Source: Bacteroidota bacterium
GTDB lineage: Bacteria; Bacteroidota; Bacteroidia; B-17B0; Aurantibacillaceae
Assembly: GCA_018267825.1 (NCBI GenBank)
Contig: JAFDXR010000003.1
Span: forward strand, 204,952 to 268,951
Direction of reading: 5' to 3'
DNA: 64,000 bases
Below, piece after piece: positions 8,462 to 17,690 of the stretch (position 1 is its first letter; the number at the start of each line of letters is the position of its first letter). Position numbers and translations under genes: made by a program. The notes beneath the pieces are model-generated. The model was not told where the DNA came from, made no database searches, and saw only the letters and a program-made list of their open reading frames with translations.

Positions 8462-9805
8462 TTACAAACCTCTTACTGCACCTTTAAATTGCATTCCTCT
8501 GTCTTCGTAGTTTTGAAACAGGTCAAAACTGGCGCAGGCAGGCGATAACAGAACAACATCACCTTTTTTTCCAAGCCTGTAAGATGCGTCTACAGCTTCC
8601 TTGGCAGATTGCGTTTCCACAATTGTGTCGATCACACCACTGAAGGCTTTGATGATTTTGGAGTTGTCAACACCAAGACATACAATGGCTTTTACTTTCT
8701 CTTTCACGAGATCAATCAGTTCATTGTAGTCGTTGCCTTTATCCTGGCCACCAACGATCCAAACTACAGGTTTTTGCATGCTTTCGAGTGCATACCATGC
8801 CGAGTTTACATTGGTTGCTTTGGAATCGTTGATAAATTCGATGCCATTGATAGAGGCGACAAATTCCAGGCGGTGTTCAACATTTACGAAGTCCTGAAGA
8901 CTTTCGCGGATGATATCTTTCCGGATATCAACAATTCGGGCTGCCATGGAGGCCGCCATTGAGTTGTAAACGTTGTGTTTACCTTGCAGAGCTAGCTGTT
9001 CTAGGGTCATAATTAAGGGATTTTGGTTATAATTAAGGGTTATTTGGGTTTCGTTTTCTAAATAAGCGCTATCGCCTTCGAGTGTCTGTTTGATGCTGAA
9101 AGGGATCCGCTTTGCTTTTACATCTGCCTTCTCTATGTATTCCATAATCACAGGATCATCGGCACAATAAATAAAGAAGTCAGACGGTGTCTGGTTTTGT
9201 GTAATGCGAAACTTTGATTTCGCATAGTTTTCAAATTTGTATTCGTAGCGATCAAGATGATCGGGTGTAATATTTAACAACACTGCCACATCCGCTTTAA
9301 ACTCATACATATCGTCGAGCTGAAAGCTGCTCAGTTCCAGTACATAGTAATCAAACTGCGAAGTAGCTACCTGCCAGGCGAAACTCTTGCCGACATTACC
9401 TCCAAGTCCAACACGATACCCGGCTTTCTGCAGGATGTGGTAGGTCAGCATGGTCGTTGTTGTTTTACCATTACTTCCGGTTATGCAGATTTTCTTTGCC
9501 TGAGTATAGCGTCCTGCAAATTCAATCTCTGAGATAACCGGAATATTCTTCTCGTGCGCTTTCTTAATCAACACTACAGTCGACGGTATTCCGGGGCTTT
9601 TGATGATCTCATCTGCATTCAGAATCAGGTCTTCTGTATGCGTGCCATCTTCGAAAGCAATGTTGTGATCCTGCAATACCGATTTGTATTTATCCTTGAT
9701 GATTCCCTTGTCGGATACGAACACGTCGAATCCCTTAGCCTGCGCCAGGATAGCACTGCCAACACCACTTTCTCCACTGCCGAGTATGACGATTCGTTTG
9801 TTCAC
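8462..9805 (-). CDS. murD: UDP-MurNAc-L-Ala--D-Glu ligase MurD
   Basis: Cytoplasmic ligase adding D-glutamate to UDP-MurNAc-L-Ala. It has the three standard domains: a UDP-binding Rossmann fold with GSGESGVGSA (residues 9-18), an ATPase with GSNGKTTTT (110-118), and a C-terminal ligase domain (about 308-447) with NDSKATN (326-332) and SPACASFD (421-428). The length, 447 residues, matches E. coli MurD (438). It lies 2 bp after the mraY stop, and its C-terminal domain is duplicated as the next gene. Confidence 0.97.
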   Translation of the reverse strand: MNKRIVILGSGESGVGSAILAQAKGFDVFVSDKGIIKDKYKSVLQDHNIAFEDGTHTEDLILNADEIIKSPGIPSTVVLIKKAHEKNIPVISEIEFAGRYTQAKKICITGSNGKTTTTMLTYHILQKAGYRVGLGGNVGKSFAWQVATSQFDYYVLELSSFQLDDMYEFKADVAVLLNITPDHLDRYEYKFENYAKSKFRITQNQTPSDFFIYCADDPVIMEYIEKADVKAKRIPFSIKQTLEGDSAYLENETQITLNYNQNPLIMTLEQLALQGKHNVYNSMAASMAARIVDIRKDIIRESLQDFVNVEHRLEFVASINGIEFINDSKATNVNSAWYALESMQKPVVWIVGGQDKGNDYNELIDLVKEKVKAIVCLGVDNSKIIKAFSGVIDTIVETQSAKEAVDASYRLGKKGDVVLLSPACASFDLFQNYEDRGMQFKGAVRGL

Positions 9806-9807
9806 GT

Positions 9808-11064
9808 TTAGCGTAATTTCAGGGTTACAAAGGTTAATACTGCCAGCATGATGCCGATGATAAAGAAGCGCATCACAATTTTGGATTCATGAAAACCAAC
9901 TTTCTGGTAATGATGGTGCAATGGAGCCATTTTAAAGAGGCGGTTCTCTTTCGCATACTCCAGGCCACGCTTACGTTTCTGGTATTTGAAATAATATACC
10001 TGCATGATCACAGAAATATTTTCGACCAGGAAAATCCCACAGAGAATAGGAATCAATAGTTCTTTACGAATAGCGATGGCGTATACCGCAATAATACCGC
10101 CTATAGCCAGACTTCCTGTATCGCCCATGAATACCTGCGCCGGGAAGGCATTGTACCAGAGAAAACCAACACAGGCTCCCACAAAGGCAGCAATAAATAC
10201 CACAAGTTCGCCCGTATTCGGGATGTACATAATATTGAGGTAGTCTGCAAATACAGCGTTACCAGATACGTACGCCAGGATTCCCAGAGTTGTTCCTATA
10301 ATGGCGCTTGTTCCGGCCGCCAATCCGTCAATACCATCCGTAATATTGGCACCGTTGGAAACAGCCGTGACAATCAGAATCACCATCGGAATAAAAATCA
10401 ACCAGCCCCATTTTGCACAGTCCTTGCAGCTCCATGAAATGAAACGCCCATAATCCAATTCATTGTTCTTCATGAACGGAATAGTGGTTTTGATATTTTT
10501 CACCGGAACCTCAGCATATTTTGGCGCTTTCAAGTTCTGAATCGGCGTGGTGATCGCGCCCAGGTCTTTGGATGTAGACACCACTCTTTCCTTGATAACA
10601 ACATCAGGATGAAAGTAGAGTACAGAACCTACCAGCAAACCAATACCGATCTGGCCAATGACTTTGAATTTCCCCTTGAGACCCTCTTTGTTTTTCTTGA
10701 ATACCTTGATGTAGTCGTCAAGAAACCCGATACCACCAAGCCACAGGGTCGAAATGAGCATCAGAATGATGTATACATTGTGCAGTTTGGTAAACAGCAA
10801 GGTTGGAATTACGATAGCAGCAATGATGATGAGGCCACCCATGGTTGGCGTTCCCGCTTTTTTGGTTTGCCCTTCCAGTCCCAGTTCGCGGATGGTTTCG
10901 CCGATTTGCTTTTTGCGGATAAAATTGATGATGCGTTTACCAAACACCATGGAGATCAGCAGCGAGGTGATTAAAGCAAGGGCCGCGCGGAAGGAAATGT
11001 ATTGAAACACACCGGCTCCGGGGAAGTCCATTTTGTCCAGATATTGAAATAAATAATATAGCAT
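9808..11064 (-). CDS. mraY: Phospho-MurNAc-pentapeptide transferase MraY
   Basis: Polytopic inner-membrane enzyme that transfers phospho-MurNAc-pentapeptide to undecaprenyl phosphate to make lipid I. Family motifs are present: GFLDDYIK with the Asp pair, [25 protein letters not shown] and the basic loop ending in [11 protein letters not shown]. At 418 residues it is about 60 longer than E. coli MraY. The extra residues fall roughly at 155-215, after [13 protein letters not shown], and include a CKDC pair. I believe long MraY proteins are usual in Bacteroidota. The 48 bp between mraY and murE hold no visible gene. Confidence 0.97.
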   Translation of the reverse strand: MLYYLFQYLDKMDFPGAGVFQYISFRAALALITSLLISMVFGKRIINFIRKKQIGETIRELGLEGQTKKAGTPTMGGLIIIAAIVIPTLLFTKLHNVYIILMLISTLWLGGIGFLDDYIKVFKKNKEGLKGKFKVIGQIGIGLLVGSVLYFHPDVVIKERVVSTSKDLGAITTPIQNLKAPKYAEVPVKNIKTTIPFMKNNELDYGRFISWSCKDCAKWGWLIFIPMVILIVTAVSNGANITDGIDGLAAGTSAIIGTTLGILAYVSGNAVFADYLNIMYIPNTGELVVFIAAFVGACVGFLWYNAFPAQVFMGDTGSLAIGGIIAVYAIAIRKELLIPILCGIFLVENISVIMQVYYFKYQKRKRGLEYAKENRLFKMAPLHHHYQKVGFHESKIVMRFFIIGIMLAVLTFVTLKLR

Positions 11065-11112
11065 ATCGTTTTTATCGTTGCTCAGTCTATGCTCTGAGCG
11101 AGGTGTTTATTT

Positions 11113-12576
11113 TTAACTGTTCAGTAATTCAAAATTTTCTTTTACAATAGCGAAGTCATCAAATGGATGCTTCACCCCTTTTACTTCCTGGTATTTTTCG
11201 TGTCCCTTTCCGGCCACCAGGATGATATCGCCCGGTTTTGCAAACGACACGGCTGTTTTGATAGCTTCTTTGCGATCACTGATCCGTAGTGTTTTTTTCG
11301 CATCTGCAGGATTAATGCCTGCCTGCATCTGGTTGAGAATTTCTTCCGGATCTTCGCTTCGTGGGTTATCGCTGGTGAGAATCACGCGGTTGCTGTAATC
11401 ACAGGCGATCTGAGCCATGATCGGTCGTTTTGTTGTATCGCGATCACCGCCGCATCCTACCAGGGTAATGACCTGTTCATTGCCGTTGCGTATATCTTTA
11501 ATTGTTTCCAGTACATTTTTCAGTGCATCCGGTGTGTGTGCATAATCGACTATACCGATAATCCCCGACTTTGATTTGATGTACTGAAAACGACCCTCTA
11601 CTGAATTCAGGTTACTGAGGGCAATAAGCACCTGGCTCTTGTCCTGCTTTAATAAAACAGCTGTAGAATACACGGCCAATGCATTGTAGGCATTGAACGA
11701 ACCAATTAGTTTTACCCACACTTCCTGCCCATCGATATTGAGCAATAAGCCACCCAAATGATTTTCGATCACCTTGCATTTAAAATCGGCAACTGTCTTC
11801 AGACCATAGGTGTGACGGCTTGCTTTTGTATTTTGCATCATCACCATACCATGACGATCGTCTTTATTTACCAGAGCAAATGCATCTTCAGAGAGTAAAT
11901 CGAAAAAGCGTTTTTTTGCTTTGATGTATTCATCAAATGTTTTATGGTAATCAAGGTGGTCGTGTGTAATGTTAGAGAATACAGCACCTGTAAAATTGAT
12001 CCCGGCAATACGATTTTGCACTACAGCATGCGAGCTCACTTCCATGAATGCATACTGGCAACCTTTTTCCACCATAGCGGCCAGCAGTTCGTTCAATGCC
12101 AGGGCATCCGGTGTTGTGTGCGTGGATGGAATAATCTCATTGTTAATTTTATTCTGTACAGTTGACAGAAGTCCCACGTTATAACCCAGGGTCCGGAACA
12201 GGTTAAAGAGCAGCGTTACTGTCGTTGTTTTTCCATTTGTGCCTGTTACGCCAACCAATTTCAATTTTTCGGAAGGGTTGTCGTAATAGTTGCAGGCAAT
12301 GTATCCAAGGGCAAGGCTTGAGTCTGTAACTTTTACATAAGTCACAGCGTCCTTACGGTCAACCGGCAAATCTTCGCACACAATAGCGACGGCACCAGCC
12401 TCAATCGCTTTATCAATAAAGTTATGACCATCTACAGCAGTTCCGCGCGTTGCTACAAAAAGAGAATCCTTTTTCACTTTGCGGGAGTCGAAGGTCACAG
12501 AAGAAATGGCGAGGTTAGTGGAACCGATCACTTCTTCCAGTCTTGATTTATAGAGTATGTCGCTTAACAATTTCAT
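11113..12576 (-). CDS. murE: UDP-MurNAc-tripeptide synthetase MurE (meso-DAP type)
   Basis: Cytoplasmic ligase adding the third residue of the peptidoglycan stem peptide. The P-loop GTNGKTTTV is at residues 112-120. The substrate-selecting motif reads DNPR (in TSDNPRSEDPEEI), which in this family marks meso-diaminopimelate rather than L-lysine specificity, so the organism should make DAP-type peptidoglycan. The length, 487 residues, is typical. It begins 10 bp after the ftsI stop. MurF is not in the window, although it is often in dcw clusters of other phyla. Confidence 0.97.
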   Translation of the reverse strand: MKLLSDILYKSRLEEVIGSTNLAISSVTFDSRKVKKDSLFVATRGTAVDGHNFIDKAIEAGAVAIVCEDLPVDRKDAVTYVKVTDSSLALGYIACNYYDNPSEKLKLVGVTGTNGKTTTVTLLFNLFRTLGYNVGLLSTVQNKINNEIIPSTHTTPDALALNELLAAMVEKGCQYAFMEVSSHAVVQNRIAGINFTGAVFSNITHDHLDYHKTFDEYIKAKKRFFDLLSEDAFALVNKDDRHGMVMMQNTKASRHTYGLKTVADFKCKVIENHLGGLLLNIDGQEVWVKLIGSFNAYNALAVYSTAVLLKQDKSQVLIALSNLNSVEGRFQYIKSKSGIIGIVDYAHTPDALKNVLETIKDIRNGNEQVITLVGCGGDRDTTKRPIMAQIACDYSNRVILTSDNPRSEDPEEILNQMQAGINPADAKKTLRISDRKEAIKTAVSFAKPGDIILVAGKGHEKYQEVKGVKHPFDDFAIVKENFELLNS

Positions 12577-12586
12577 ACTTTCTGCT

Positions 12587-14710
12587 TTAGCTGAGGATCA
12601 ATACAATTTTATCTCCTTTGTTATATTTCTGCCCGGCTTCGATAGACTGCTTTTTCACAGTACCCATGCCATAGAGTTTCACATGAATACCATTGTTCTC
12701 CAGGAGAAACAGGGCATCTTTGGCCGATAACCCCTGGAGATTTGGAATAATGCCTTTCTTAAGCTGTCCTTCCAGATTCACCGGAGTAAGTGTAATCCTT
12801 GAAGAATCGGCCATGTTGCGTGTCACATAGGTATTTTCATTCGACTCAGATCCCACTTTCACACCAAAAGATTTACCAACAGTCACCAATTCGTTATTCA
12901 TGGTTTTGATGGTTGCAGGGGCTTTGGTGAGTAATGGTTGTTTGATGTTTACCGGTTCAATGAAATCGAGACTGCTGGAATACACCTTCTCTGCAATTTC
13001 CTTGAATACCGGACCGGCTACCAACCCACCATAATAAATACCATTGCTCGGTGAGTTGATGATCACAATGCAGGTATACAGTGGCTTATCTGCCGGGAAA
13101 TACCCAACGAACGAAGCCTGGTAGGTAGTACCGTTTTTCTTATAATCGCCGTCTTTGGCAATCTGTGCAGTACCTGTTTTACCGGCTACTTTAAACGCTG
13201 TAATATTCAATGCTTTCCCGGTTCCATTCGACACAACACCTTCCATGAGTTTTTTTGCTTTTTCAATGGTCTGTGGTTTCACCAATTGCTCCGACATCAC
13301 TTCCGGTTCAAATGTCTTCAGCACATTACCATTGCGGCGGATCTCCTGCACAAAACGCGGTTTCACCATTTTTCCATTATTTGCTACAGCATTATATAAA
13401 GCCAATGTCTGGAGCGGGGTGATCAAACTCTCATAACCAATACTGATCCATGGCAATGAAGTACCATACCAGTCTTTATCTTTCACTTGTTTAATTCTTG
13501 GTCTCCCCTCACCCGGAATGGACAATCCCAATGGGACGTTCAGATGAAATGCATTCAGTTTGGCGATAAACGCTTTCGGGTTCTTGGTAAAATATTTTGT
13601 CACCAGTTTGCTCGTCCCAACATTCGATGATGTTTCGAAAACGCGCTGTGCTGTGAGAACTGAAGTTTCAGGAGCATGCGAATCTTTCATGTGCCGGTCG
13701 AAATACATGCACTCGCCATTACCGACATTTACTTTTTCATCGAGGTTGATATTGTATTCATCAATCAAAGCGAGAAAAGAAGCCAGTTTAAAAGTGGAAC
13801 CCGGTTCTGTCGGATAACCTAAAGCATAATTAAGGTTTTCGGTGTATTGCGAAGAATCGGTACGCGTGAGGTTTGCAATGGCTTTAATGGCACCTGTTTT
13901 CACTTCCATCAGCACCACACAGCCATGTGATGCATCATTCTTCACCAGTGCTTTCAATAAGGCATTTTCAGCCACATCCTGAATATTGATATCAATAGTA
14001 GTATAAAGATCGCTTCCGTCTTTTGGCTCTACCTCATTCTCATCATTGATCGGGCGCCATACATCACCGGCAATTTTCTGCATTAATCGTTTTCCGCTCA
14101 CGCCCATCAGGGTTGTATCGAAGGCCCCTTCCAGTCCCACCTTCAATGTATCGCGACGCTGATACTGCACATACCCAATAGAACGGGCAGCCAGCATCTG
14201 AAAAGGCCTTTCGCGTTTGTTGGTTTGGAGGGTAACAAGACCGCCGCGCTTTCCTTTTCTGAAGATCGGGAAGGTCTTGAGGATCTGCAGGTCTTTATAA
14301 GACACATTGCGTTTCAATACCACATAACGATCTTTATCACGGCGCGCTTTACGTAAAAGTTTTGTGTAGGTCTTTTGCGATTTATCCTTAAACAAACCGG
14401 CGAGACAAGCTCCCAGGGAATCAACTTTATCGTTGAATAGTTTTTTGTCAATGGATGGCGCATTGATATCCACTCCAATTTCATAATATGGCAGTGAGGT
14501 CGCCAATAGGTTACCATTCACATCAAAAATATTTCCACGCACAGCTTCAATTTCAAACACCTTGGTGGTGAATGCCTGTGCTTTGGCTCTCCACATATCC
14601 CCTTCACTGAACTGGATCATGCAGATCTTAAACAGAATGGTCAGCGCGAATACACATAAGAGTATATACACAAGATACATCCGGGATAATATGTCTTTTT
14701 TATTTTCCAC
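12587..14710 (-). CDS. ftsI: Penicillin-binding protein FtsI (class B PBP) with PASTA domain
   Basis: Divisome D,D-transpeptidase cross-linking septal peptidoglycan. A short cytoplasmic tail and one membrane helix (about residues 12-30) precede the PBP dimerisation region. The transpeptidase domain carries the catalytic STFK (305-308), SSN (361-363) and KTGT (511-514). The last ~60 residues (IIPNLQGLSAKDALFLLE to the end) form one PASTA domain, which Proteobacterial FtsI lacks but Bacteroidota and Gram-positive homologues often have. The length is 707 residues. The ftsL-like gene ends 1 bp before its start. Confidence 0.97.
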   Translation of the reverse strand: MENKKDILSRMYLVYILLCVFALTILFKICMIQFSEGDMWRAKAQAFTTKVFEIEAVRGNIFDVNGNLLATSLPYYEIGVDINAPSIDKKLFNDKVDSLGACLAGLFKDKSQKTYTKLLRKARRDKDRYVVLKRNVSYKDLQILKTFPIFRKGKRGGLVTLQTNKRERPFQMLAARSIGYVQYQRRDTLKVGLEGAFDTTLMGVSGKRLMQKIAGDVWRPINDENEVEPKDGSDLYTTIDINIQDVAENALLKALVKNDASHGCVVLMEVKTGAIKAIANLTRTDSSQYTENLNYALGYPTEPGSTFKLASFLALIDEYNINLDEKVNVGNGECMYFDRHMKDSHAPETSVLTAQRVFETSSNVGTSKLVTKYFTKNPKAFIAKLNAFHLNVPLGLSIPGEGRPRIKQVKDKDWYGTSLPWISIGYESLITPLQTLALYNAVANNGKMVKPRFVQEIRRNGNVLKTFEPEVMSEQLVKPQTIEKAKKLMEGVVSNGTGKALNITAFKVAGKTGTAQIAKDGDYKKNGTTYQASFVGYFPADKPLYTCIVIINSPSNGIYYGGLVAGPVFKEIAEKVYSSSLDFIEPVNIKQPLLTKAPATIKTMNNELVTVGKSFGVKVGSESNENTYVTRNMADSSRITLTPVNLEGQLKKGIIPNLQGLSAKDALFLLENNGIHVKLYGMGTVKKQSIEAGQKYNKGDKIVLILS

Positions 14711-14711
14711 T

Positions 14712-15176
14712 TCAGTTCTTAGCAGACGTCGTTTTTACAGTATCGATTTCAATTTTCATCGGAGGCACTACGGGTTCTTTCAAACCAAGTGGCTCCACAG
14801 CTTTAGCAACCTCACTTTGTTTGCTTACAAACATGAGGTCTGATTTCACAGTAATATATTCGGTACGGGATTCCTTAATCTGATTGCTGAGTTTATTCAC
14901 CTCGCGGATTTTATCATCGGCGTAGTATCCGTTGGCGATATACAGGATGGCGATAAATGCCAGGAATAAAACAAAAGGAACGTGTTTAATGGTTTTATCG
15001 TTCGTTAAGAACGATCCACTGAATACAGCCGACAGACCCTTGGCGAGTACACCCTTTTTACGGGGCCTGGCAGAAGACGGAGAAGCCGGCGACGATTCCC
15101 CGGATTGTTCATCAACAATCTCTTCGAGTTCTTCGATCTCCTCCAGTTTTGGAACTTCTCTGAATTTATTTGCCAT
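14712..15176 (-). CDS. FtsL-like cell division protein
   Basis: Small bitopic protein of 154 residues. The first ~75 residues are acidic and then Ser/Pro/Lys-rich and probably cytoplasmic. One membrane helix follows (about 77-96, VPFVLFLAFIAILYIANGYY). The remainder is a heptad-like periplasmic segment (IREVNKLSNQIKESRTEY) ending in EPLGLKEPVVPP. The topology and the position between rsmH and ftsI match FtsL, which forms a coiled-coil complex with FtsB and FtsQ. Sequence conservation in FtsL is too low to claim more. The cytoplasmic tail is longer than in E. coli FtsL. Confidence 0.85.
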   Translation of the reverse strand: MANKFREVPKLEEIEELEEIVDEQSGESSPASPSSARPRKKGVLAKGLSAVFSGSFLTNDKTIKHVPFVLFLAFIAILYIANGYYADDKIREVNKLSNQIKESRTEYITVKSDLMFVSKQSEVAKAVEPLGLKEPVVPPMKIEIDTVKTTSAKN

Positions 15177-15191
15177 TCGCTATGTCTGTAC

Positions 15192-16112
15192 TTATATTTT
15201 TTCGGCTACTCTCAATTTTGCGCTGCGGGCTCTGCTGTTTAGAGCAATCTCCTCTTCTGCAGGCACAATTGGTTTACCTGTAATGATTTTAAAATGTTTT
15301 TTTACGTTACCGTATACAAAATCTTTTTCTTCTTTACCTTCTATATTGCCTGTTTTCATGAGGTTCTTCACGAGTCTGTCTTCGAGACTGTGATACGACA
15401 TGATAACCAGTCTGCCACCCGGATTCAACAGATCTTCACACTGCGATAAACATTCTTTCAGCACTTCCATTTCACCATTCACCTCAATTCGCAGGGCCTG
15501 GAAAACTTTTGCCAGGTAGCGGCTTTCTTCGTACCTGGGCGTACATGGTTTTATGATCTCTTTAAATTCGCTGATCGTTTCAATCTGTTTTTCGATCCTG
15601 GCTTCTGTTACCAGTTTCACCAGGCGGTATGCATTATCTACTTCACCGTATTCTTTCAGAATAGCTATCAGTTTCTTTTCATCGTAGGTGTTCAGCACTT
15701 TCTTTGCCGTCAGTGGGCTTTGCTGATTCATACGCATATCGAGGTCTGCATCAAATCGGGTTGAGAACCCGCGTTCGGCTTTATCGAACTGATGAGAAGA
15801 AACACCCAGATCTCCCAGAATACCATCGACCCTGGTGACACCATACAGTCGGAGGTAGTTTTTAATAAACCTGAAATTCTGCGGAATGAAAGTCAGACGC
15901 ATATCATCCGGAACATTGCGGGCCGCATCAGCATCCTGATCGAATGCGTAAAGTTTTCCCTGTGGTCCCAGATGTTTCAGTATTTCTTTTGAATGTCCGC
16001 CACCACCAAAGGTGATGTCGACATAAACACCGTCGGGCTTAATGTTAAGATGATCTATACAGGCTTGTAAAAGAACGGGGATGTGATAATGATTACTCAT
16101 CGTCTCCATCAT
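15192..16112 (-). CDS. rsmH: 16S rRNA (cytosine-N4) methyltransferase RsmH (MraW)
   Basis: SAM-dependent methyltransferase acting on C1402 of 16S rRNA. The N-terminus HIPVLLQACIDHL, the SAM site ITFGGGGHSKEIL, the motif GDLGVSSHQFD and the C-terminal SYHSLEDRLVK are all family signatures. The length, 306 residues, is normal. Its start overlaps the mraZ stop by 20 bp. An internal ATG at 16100, giving MSNHYHIPVLL, would reduce the overlap to 8 bp and is equally plausible. Confidence 0.97.
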   Translation of the reverse strand: MMETMSNHYHIPVLLQACIDHLNIKPDGVYVDITFGGGGHSKEILKHLGPQGKLYAFDQDADAARNVPDDMRLTFIPQNFRFIKNYLRLYGVTRVDGILGDLGVSSHQFDKAERGFSTRFDADLDMRMNQQSPLTAKKVLNTYDEKKLIAILKEYGEVDNAYRLVKLVTEARIEKQIETISEFKEIIKPCTPRYEESRYLAKVFQALRIEVNGEMEVLKECLSQCEDLLNPGGRLVIMSYHSLEDRLVKNLMKTGNIEGKEEKDFVYGNVKKHFKIITGKPIVPAEEEIALNSRARSAKLRVAEKI

Positions 16113-16563
16113 TAAAGTTTACGCCACCGAGCACATCTTCAGCCAGTTTTTCTATATCAATATCCTGGTTTAAGAAATCGCTGTAGAGTTTCTTATCCCA
16201 GATCTCGATCACATTATTACTTCCCAATACTTTAATGTCTGTTTTAATATCAGCGTACTCTACCAATGACTTCGGAAGCAATACCCTGCCTGTATTATCG
16301 GCATCAGCGGCTGTAGCACCACCTGTGAATTTTCTCACAAATACATCGTTTGCTTTGATGAGGCGGTTCAGCTTGCTCAATTTTTTATTGAGCTTATTCC
16401 ACTCAGCTATCGGGTAAAGCACGAGGCATTTCTGGTGCAGGTTCCGGTTAATCACAAATCCTTTTTCAAATACGTCTTCCAGCTGCTTCCTGAGGCTAAC
16501 AGGAAACATGAAGCGGCCTTTCGCATCAACTTTACAATCGTATTCTCCTATAAGGCTTGTCAT
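16093..16563 (-). CDS. mraZ: Transcriptional regulator MraZ
   Basis: First gene of the dcw operon. It has two SpoVT/AbrB-like beta-barrel repeats with the signature pattern DAKGRFMFPVSLR (about residues 11-23) and DNTGRVLLPKSL (about 89-100). MraZ is known in E. coli and Mycoplasma to bind short direct repeats just upstream of its own gene and to control the operon. Here matching direct repeats are seen at 16607-16646. The protein has 156 residues, with a C-terminal tail rich in Asp/Asn. Confidence 0.95.
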   Translation of the reverse strand: MTSLIGEYDCKVDAKGRFMFPVSLRKQLEDVFEKGFVINRNLHQKCLVLYPIAEWNKLNKKLSKLNRLIKANDVFVRKFTGGATAADADNTGRVLLPKSLVEYADIKTDIKVLGSNNVIEIWDKKLYSDFLNQDIDIEKLAEDVLGGVNFNDGDDE

Positions 16564-16587
16564 TACTGGGTTTCAAAAGATTTGGTT

Positions 16588-16595
16588 CAAAAATA
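16588..16595 (-). promoter_or_regulatory. Probable -7 element of the dcw (mraZ) promoter
   Basis: The minus strand reads TATTTTTG, a full match to the Bacteroidota -7 consensus TAnnTTTG, 25 bp upstream of the mraZ ATG. No TTG/TTTG -33 element is seen at the usual 19-21 bp distance; that position is occupied by the MraZ-type boxes. Transcription would start near 16581. Confidence 0.55.
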
Positions 16596-16606
16596 CCGAA
16601 AATATT

Positions 16607-16646
16607 ACCACTTTTTACCACTTTATGCCATTTTTTACCACTTTTG
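16607..16646 (-). promoter_or_regulatory. MraZ-type operator: four direct repeats at 10-bp period
   Basis: Four boxes begin exactly 10 bp apart (plus-strand 16607, 16617, 16627, 16637). Three read ACCAC and one GCCAT, so the minus strand shows GTGGT, ATGGC, GTGGT, GTGGT, each separated by A/T-rich 5-bp spacers. In E. coli and Mycoplasma MraZ binds three or four short G-rich direct repeats with a similar ~10-bp spacing at the same location. The array would cover the -33 region of the mraZ promoter, which would suit autoregulation. Binding itself is inferred. Confidence 0.75.
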
Positions 16647-16676
16647 TTGAAAACTCAAAACCTGTTAATAATTTTG
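16647..16676 (+). promoter_or_regulatory. Probable promoter of the acyltransferase gene
   Basis: TTG at 16647-16649, a 19-bp spacer and TAATTTTG at 16669-16676 match the Bacteroidota promoter pattern TTG-N19-TAnnTTTG. It points away from the dcw operon towards the acyltransferase, and its -33 end touches the outermost MraZ-type box. The leader to the chosen start would be about 105 nt. Confidence 0.5.
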
Positions 16677-16789
16677 AAAGCGTTTTTTTGATAAATAAAG
16701 CGATTGCAAAATGGCCGAAACACCAATAAAATAAGGTCATTCGGAAAACGATCCATCGTTCGGAAATCCAATTCCGGGGAAAAATAAAG

Positions 16790-17686
16790 GTGGGAGATAT
16801 TAACAGCTTTAGTTACTTTTGGAACCAGGATATGGAATTCATCAAATTCATCGATTCGGAGCGGATTATTCGTGAAAAATCTCCGACTCTCTATAAATGG
16901 TTACCAAAATTTGTGCTTCGCTGGCTTAAAAGAAAGCTGCACGAGGATGAATTGAACGCTGCCATGAACAGGCACCTCGATAAATTCGGACTCGAATATA
17001 ATATTGCTGCTATTTCCGAGTTCGGTATCCGCCCCGAAATCCGTCATGCCGAAAATGTTCCTGCCAACGGCGGGGTTATTATCGCCGCCAATCACCCCCT
17101 GGGTGGACTAGACGGTATTGCCCTCATTTATGCTGTGGGCCAGATCAGACCCGATGTACGTTTTCTTGTTAACGATATCCTTCGCAATATTAAAAACTAT
17201 GGTGATGTTTTTGTAGGTGTGAATAAAGTCGGTGCTACAACACGCGATGCGCTTAAAGTAATTGAAGATGTATACGCTTCAGACGCTGCAGTATTGGTAT
17301 TTCCGGCCGGACTGGTATCGAGGAAACAGAATGGCGGGATTAAAGATCTTGAATGGAATAAGAGTTTTGTGAGCAAAGCCCTGAAATACAACAAGCCTAT
17401 ACTGCCAGTATTTATTGAAGGGAAAAATTCAAACTTCTTTTATAACTTCTCCATGTGGCGCAAACGCCTCGGAATCAAAGGCAATATCGAAATGCTCTTT
17501 TTACCGGATGAAATGTTTAAACAGAAGGATCAGACCATACGTATTCATTTCGGAAAACCCTTTGATGCCTCCATGCTCGATAACTCGAAAGACCAGGCAC
17601 AATGGGCCAGGGAGATCAAGTCCTATGTATACTCCGATGCCATTAAGCAGGGCAAAACATTCGAAGAATTTCTGAAAAACAACTAG
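16790..17686 (+). CDS. PlsC-like 1-acyl-glycerol-3-phosphate acyltransferase family protein
   Basis: Membrane-associated lipid acyltransferase of the PlsC/LPLAT superfamily, probably transferring an acyl chain to a lysophospholipid or related acceptor. The catalytic H-x4-D motif is seen as NHPLGGLDG near residue 103, and a downstream FPAG motif (VLVFPAGLVSRKQNG) fits acceptor binding. The closest-looking relatives are proteins often annotated as putative hemolysin/acyltransferase, with 298 residues here. The GTG at 16790 is the longest start; an ATG at 16832 (MEFIKFIDSERII) is at least as likely and would remove 14 residues. It is divergent from mraZ, and its substrate is unknown. Confidence 0.85.
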   Translation: MGDINSFSYFWNQDMEFIKFIDSERIIREKSPTLYKWLPKFVLRWLKRKLHEDELNAAMNRHLDKFGLEYNIAAISEFGIRPEIRHAENVPANGGVIIAANHPLGGLDGIALIYAVGQIRPDVRFLVNDILRNIKNYGDVFVGVNKVGATTRDALKVIEDVYASDAAVLVFPAGLVSRKQNGGIKDLEWNKSFVSKALKYNKPILPVFIEGKNSNFFYNFSMWRKRLGIKGNIEMLFLPDEMFKQKDQTIRIHFGKPFDASMLDNSKDQAQWAREIKSYVYSDAIKQGKTFEEFLKNN

Positions 17687-17690
17687 TTGT

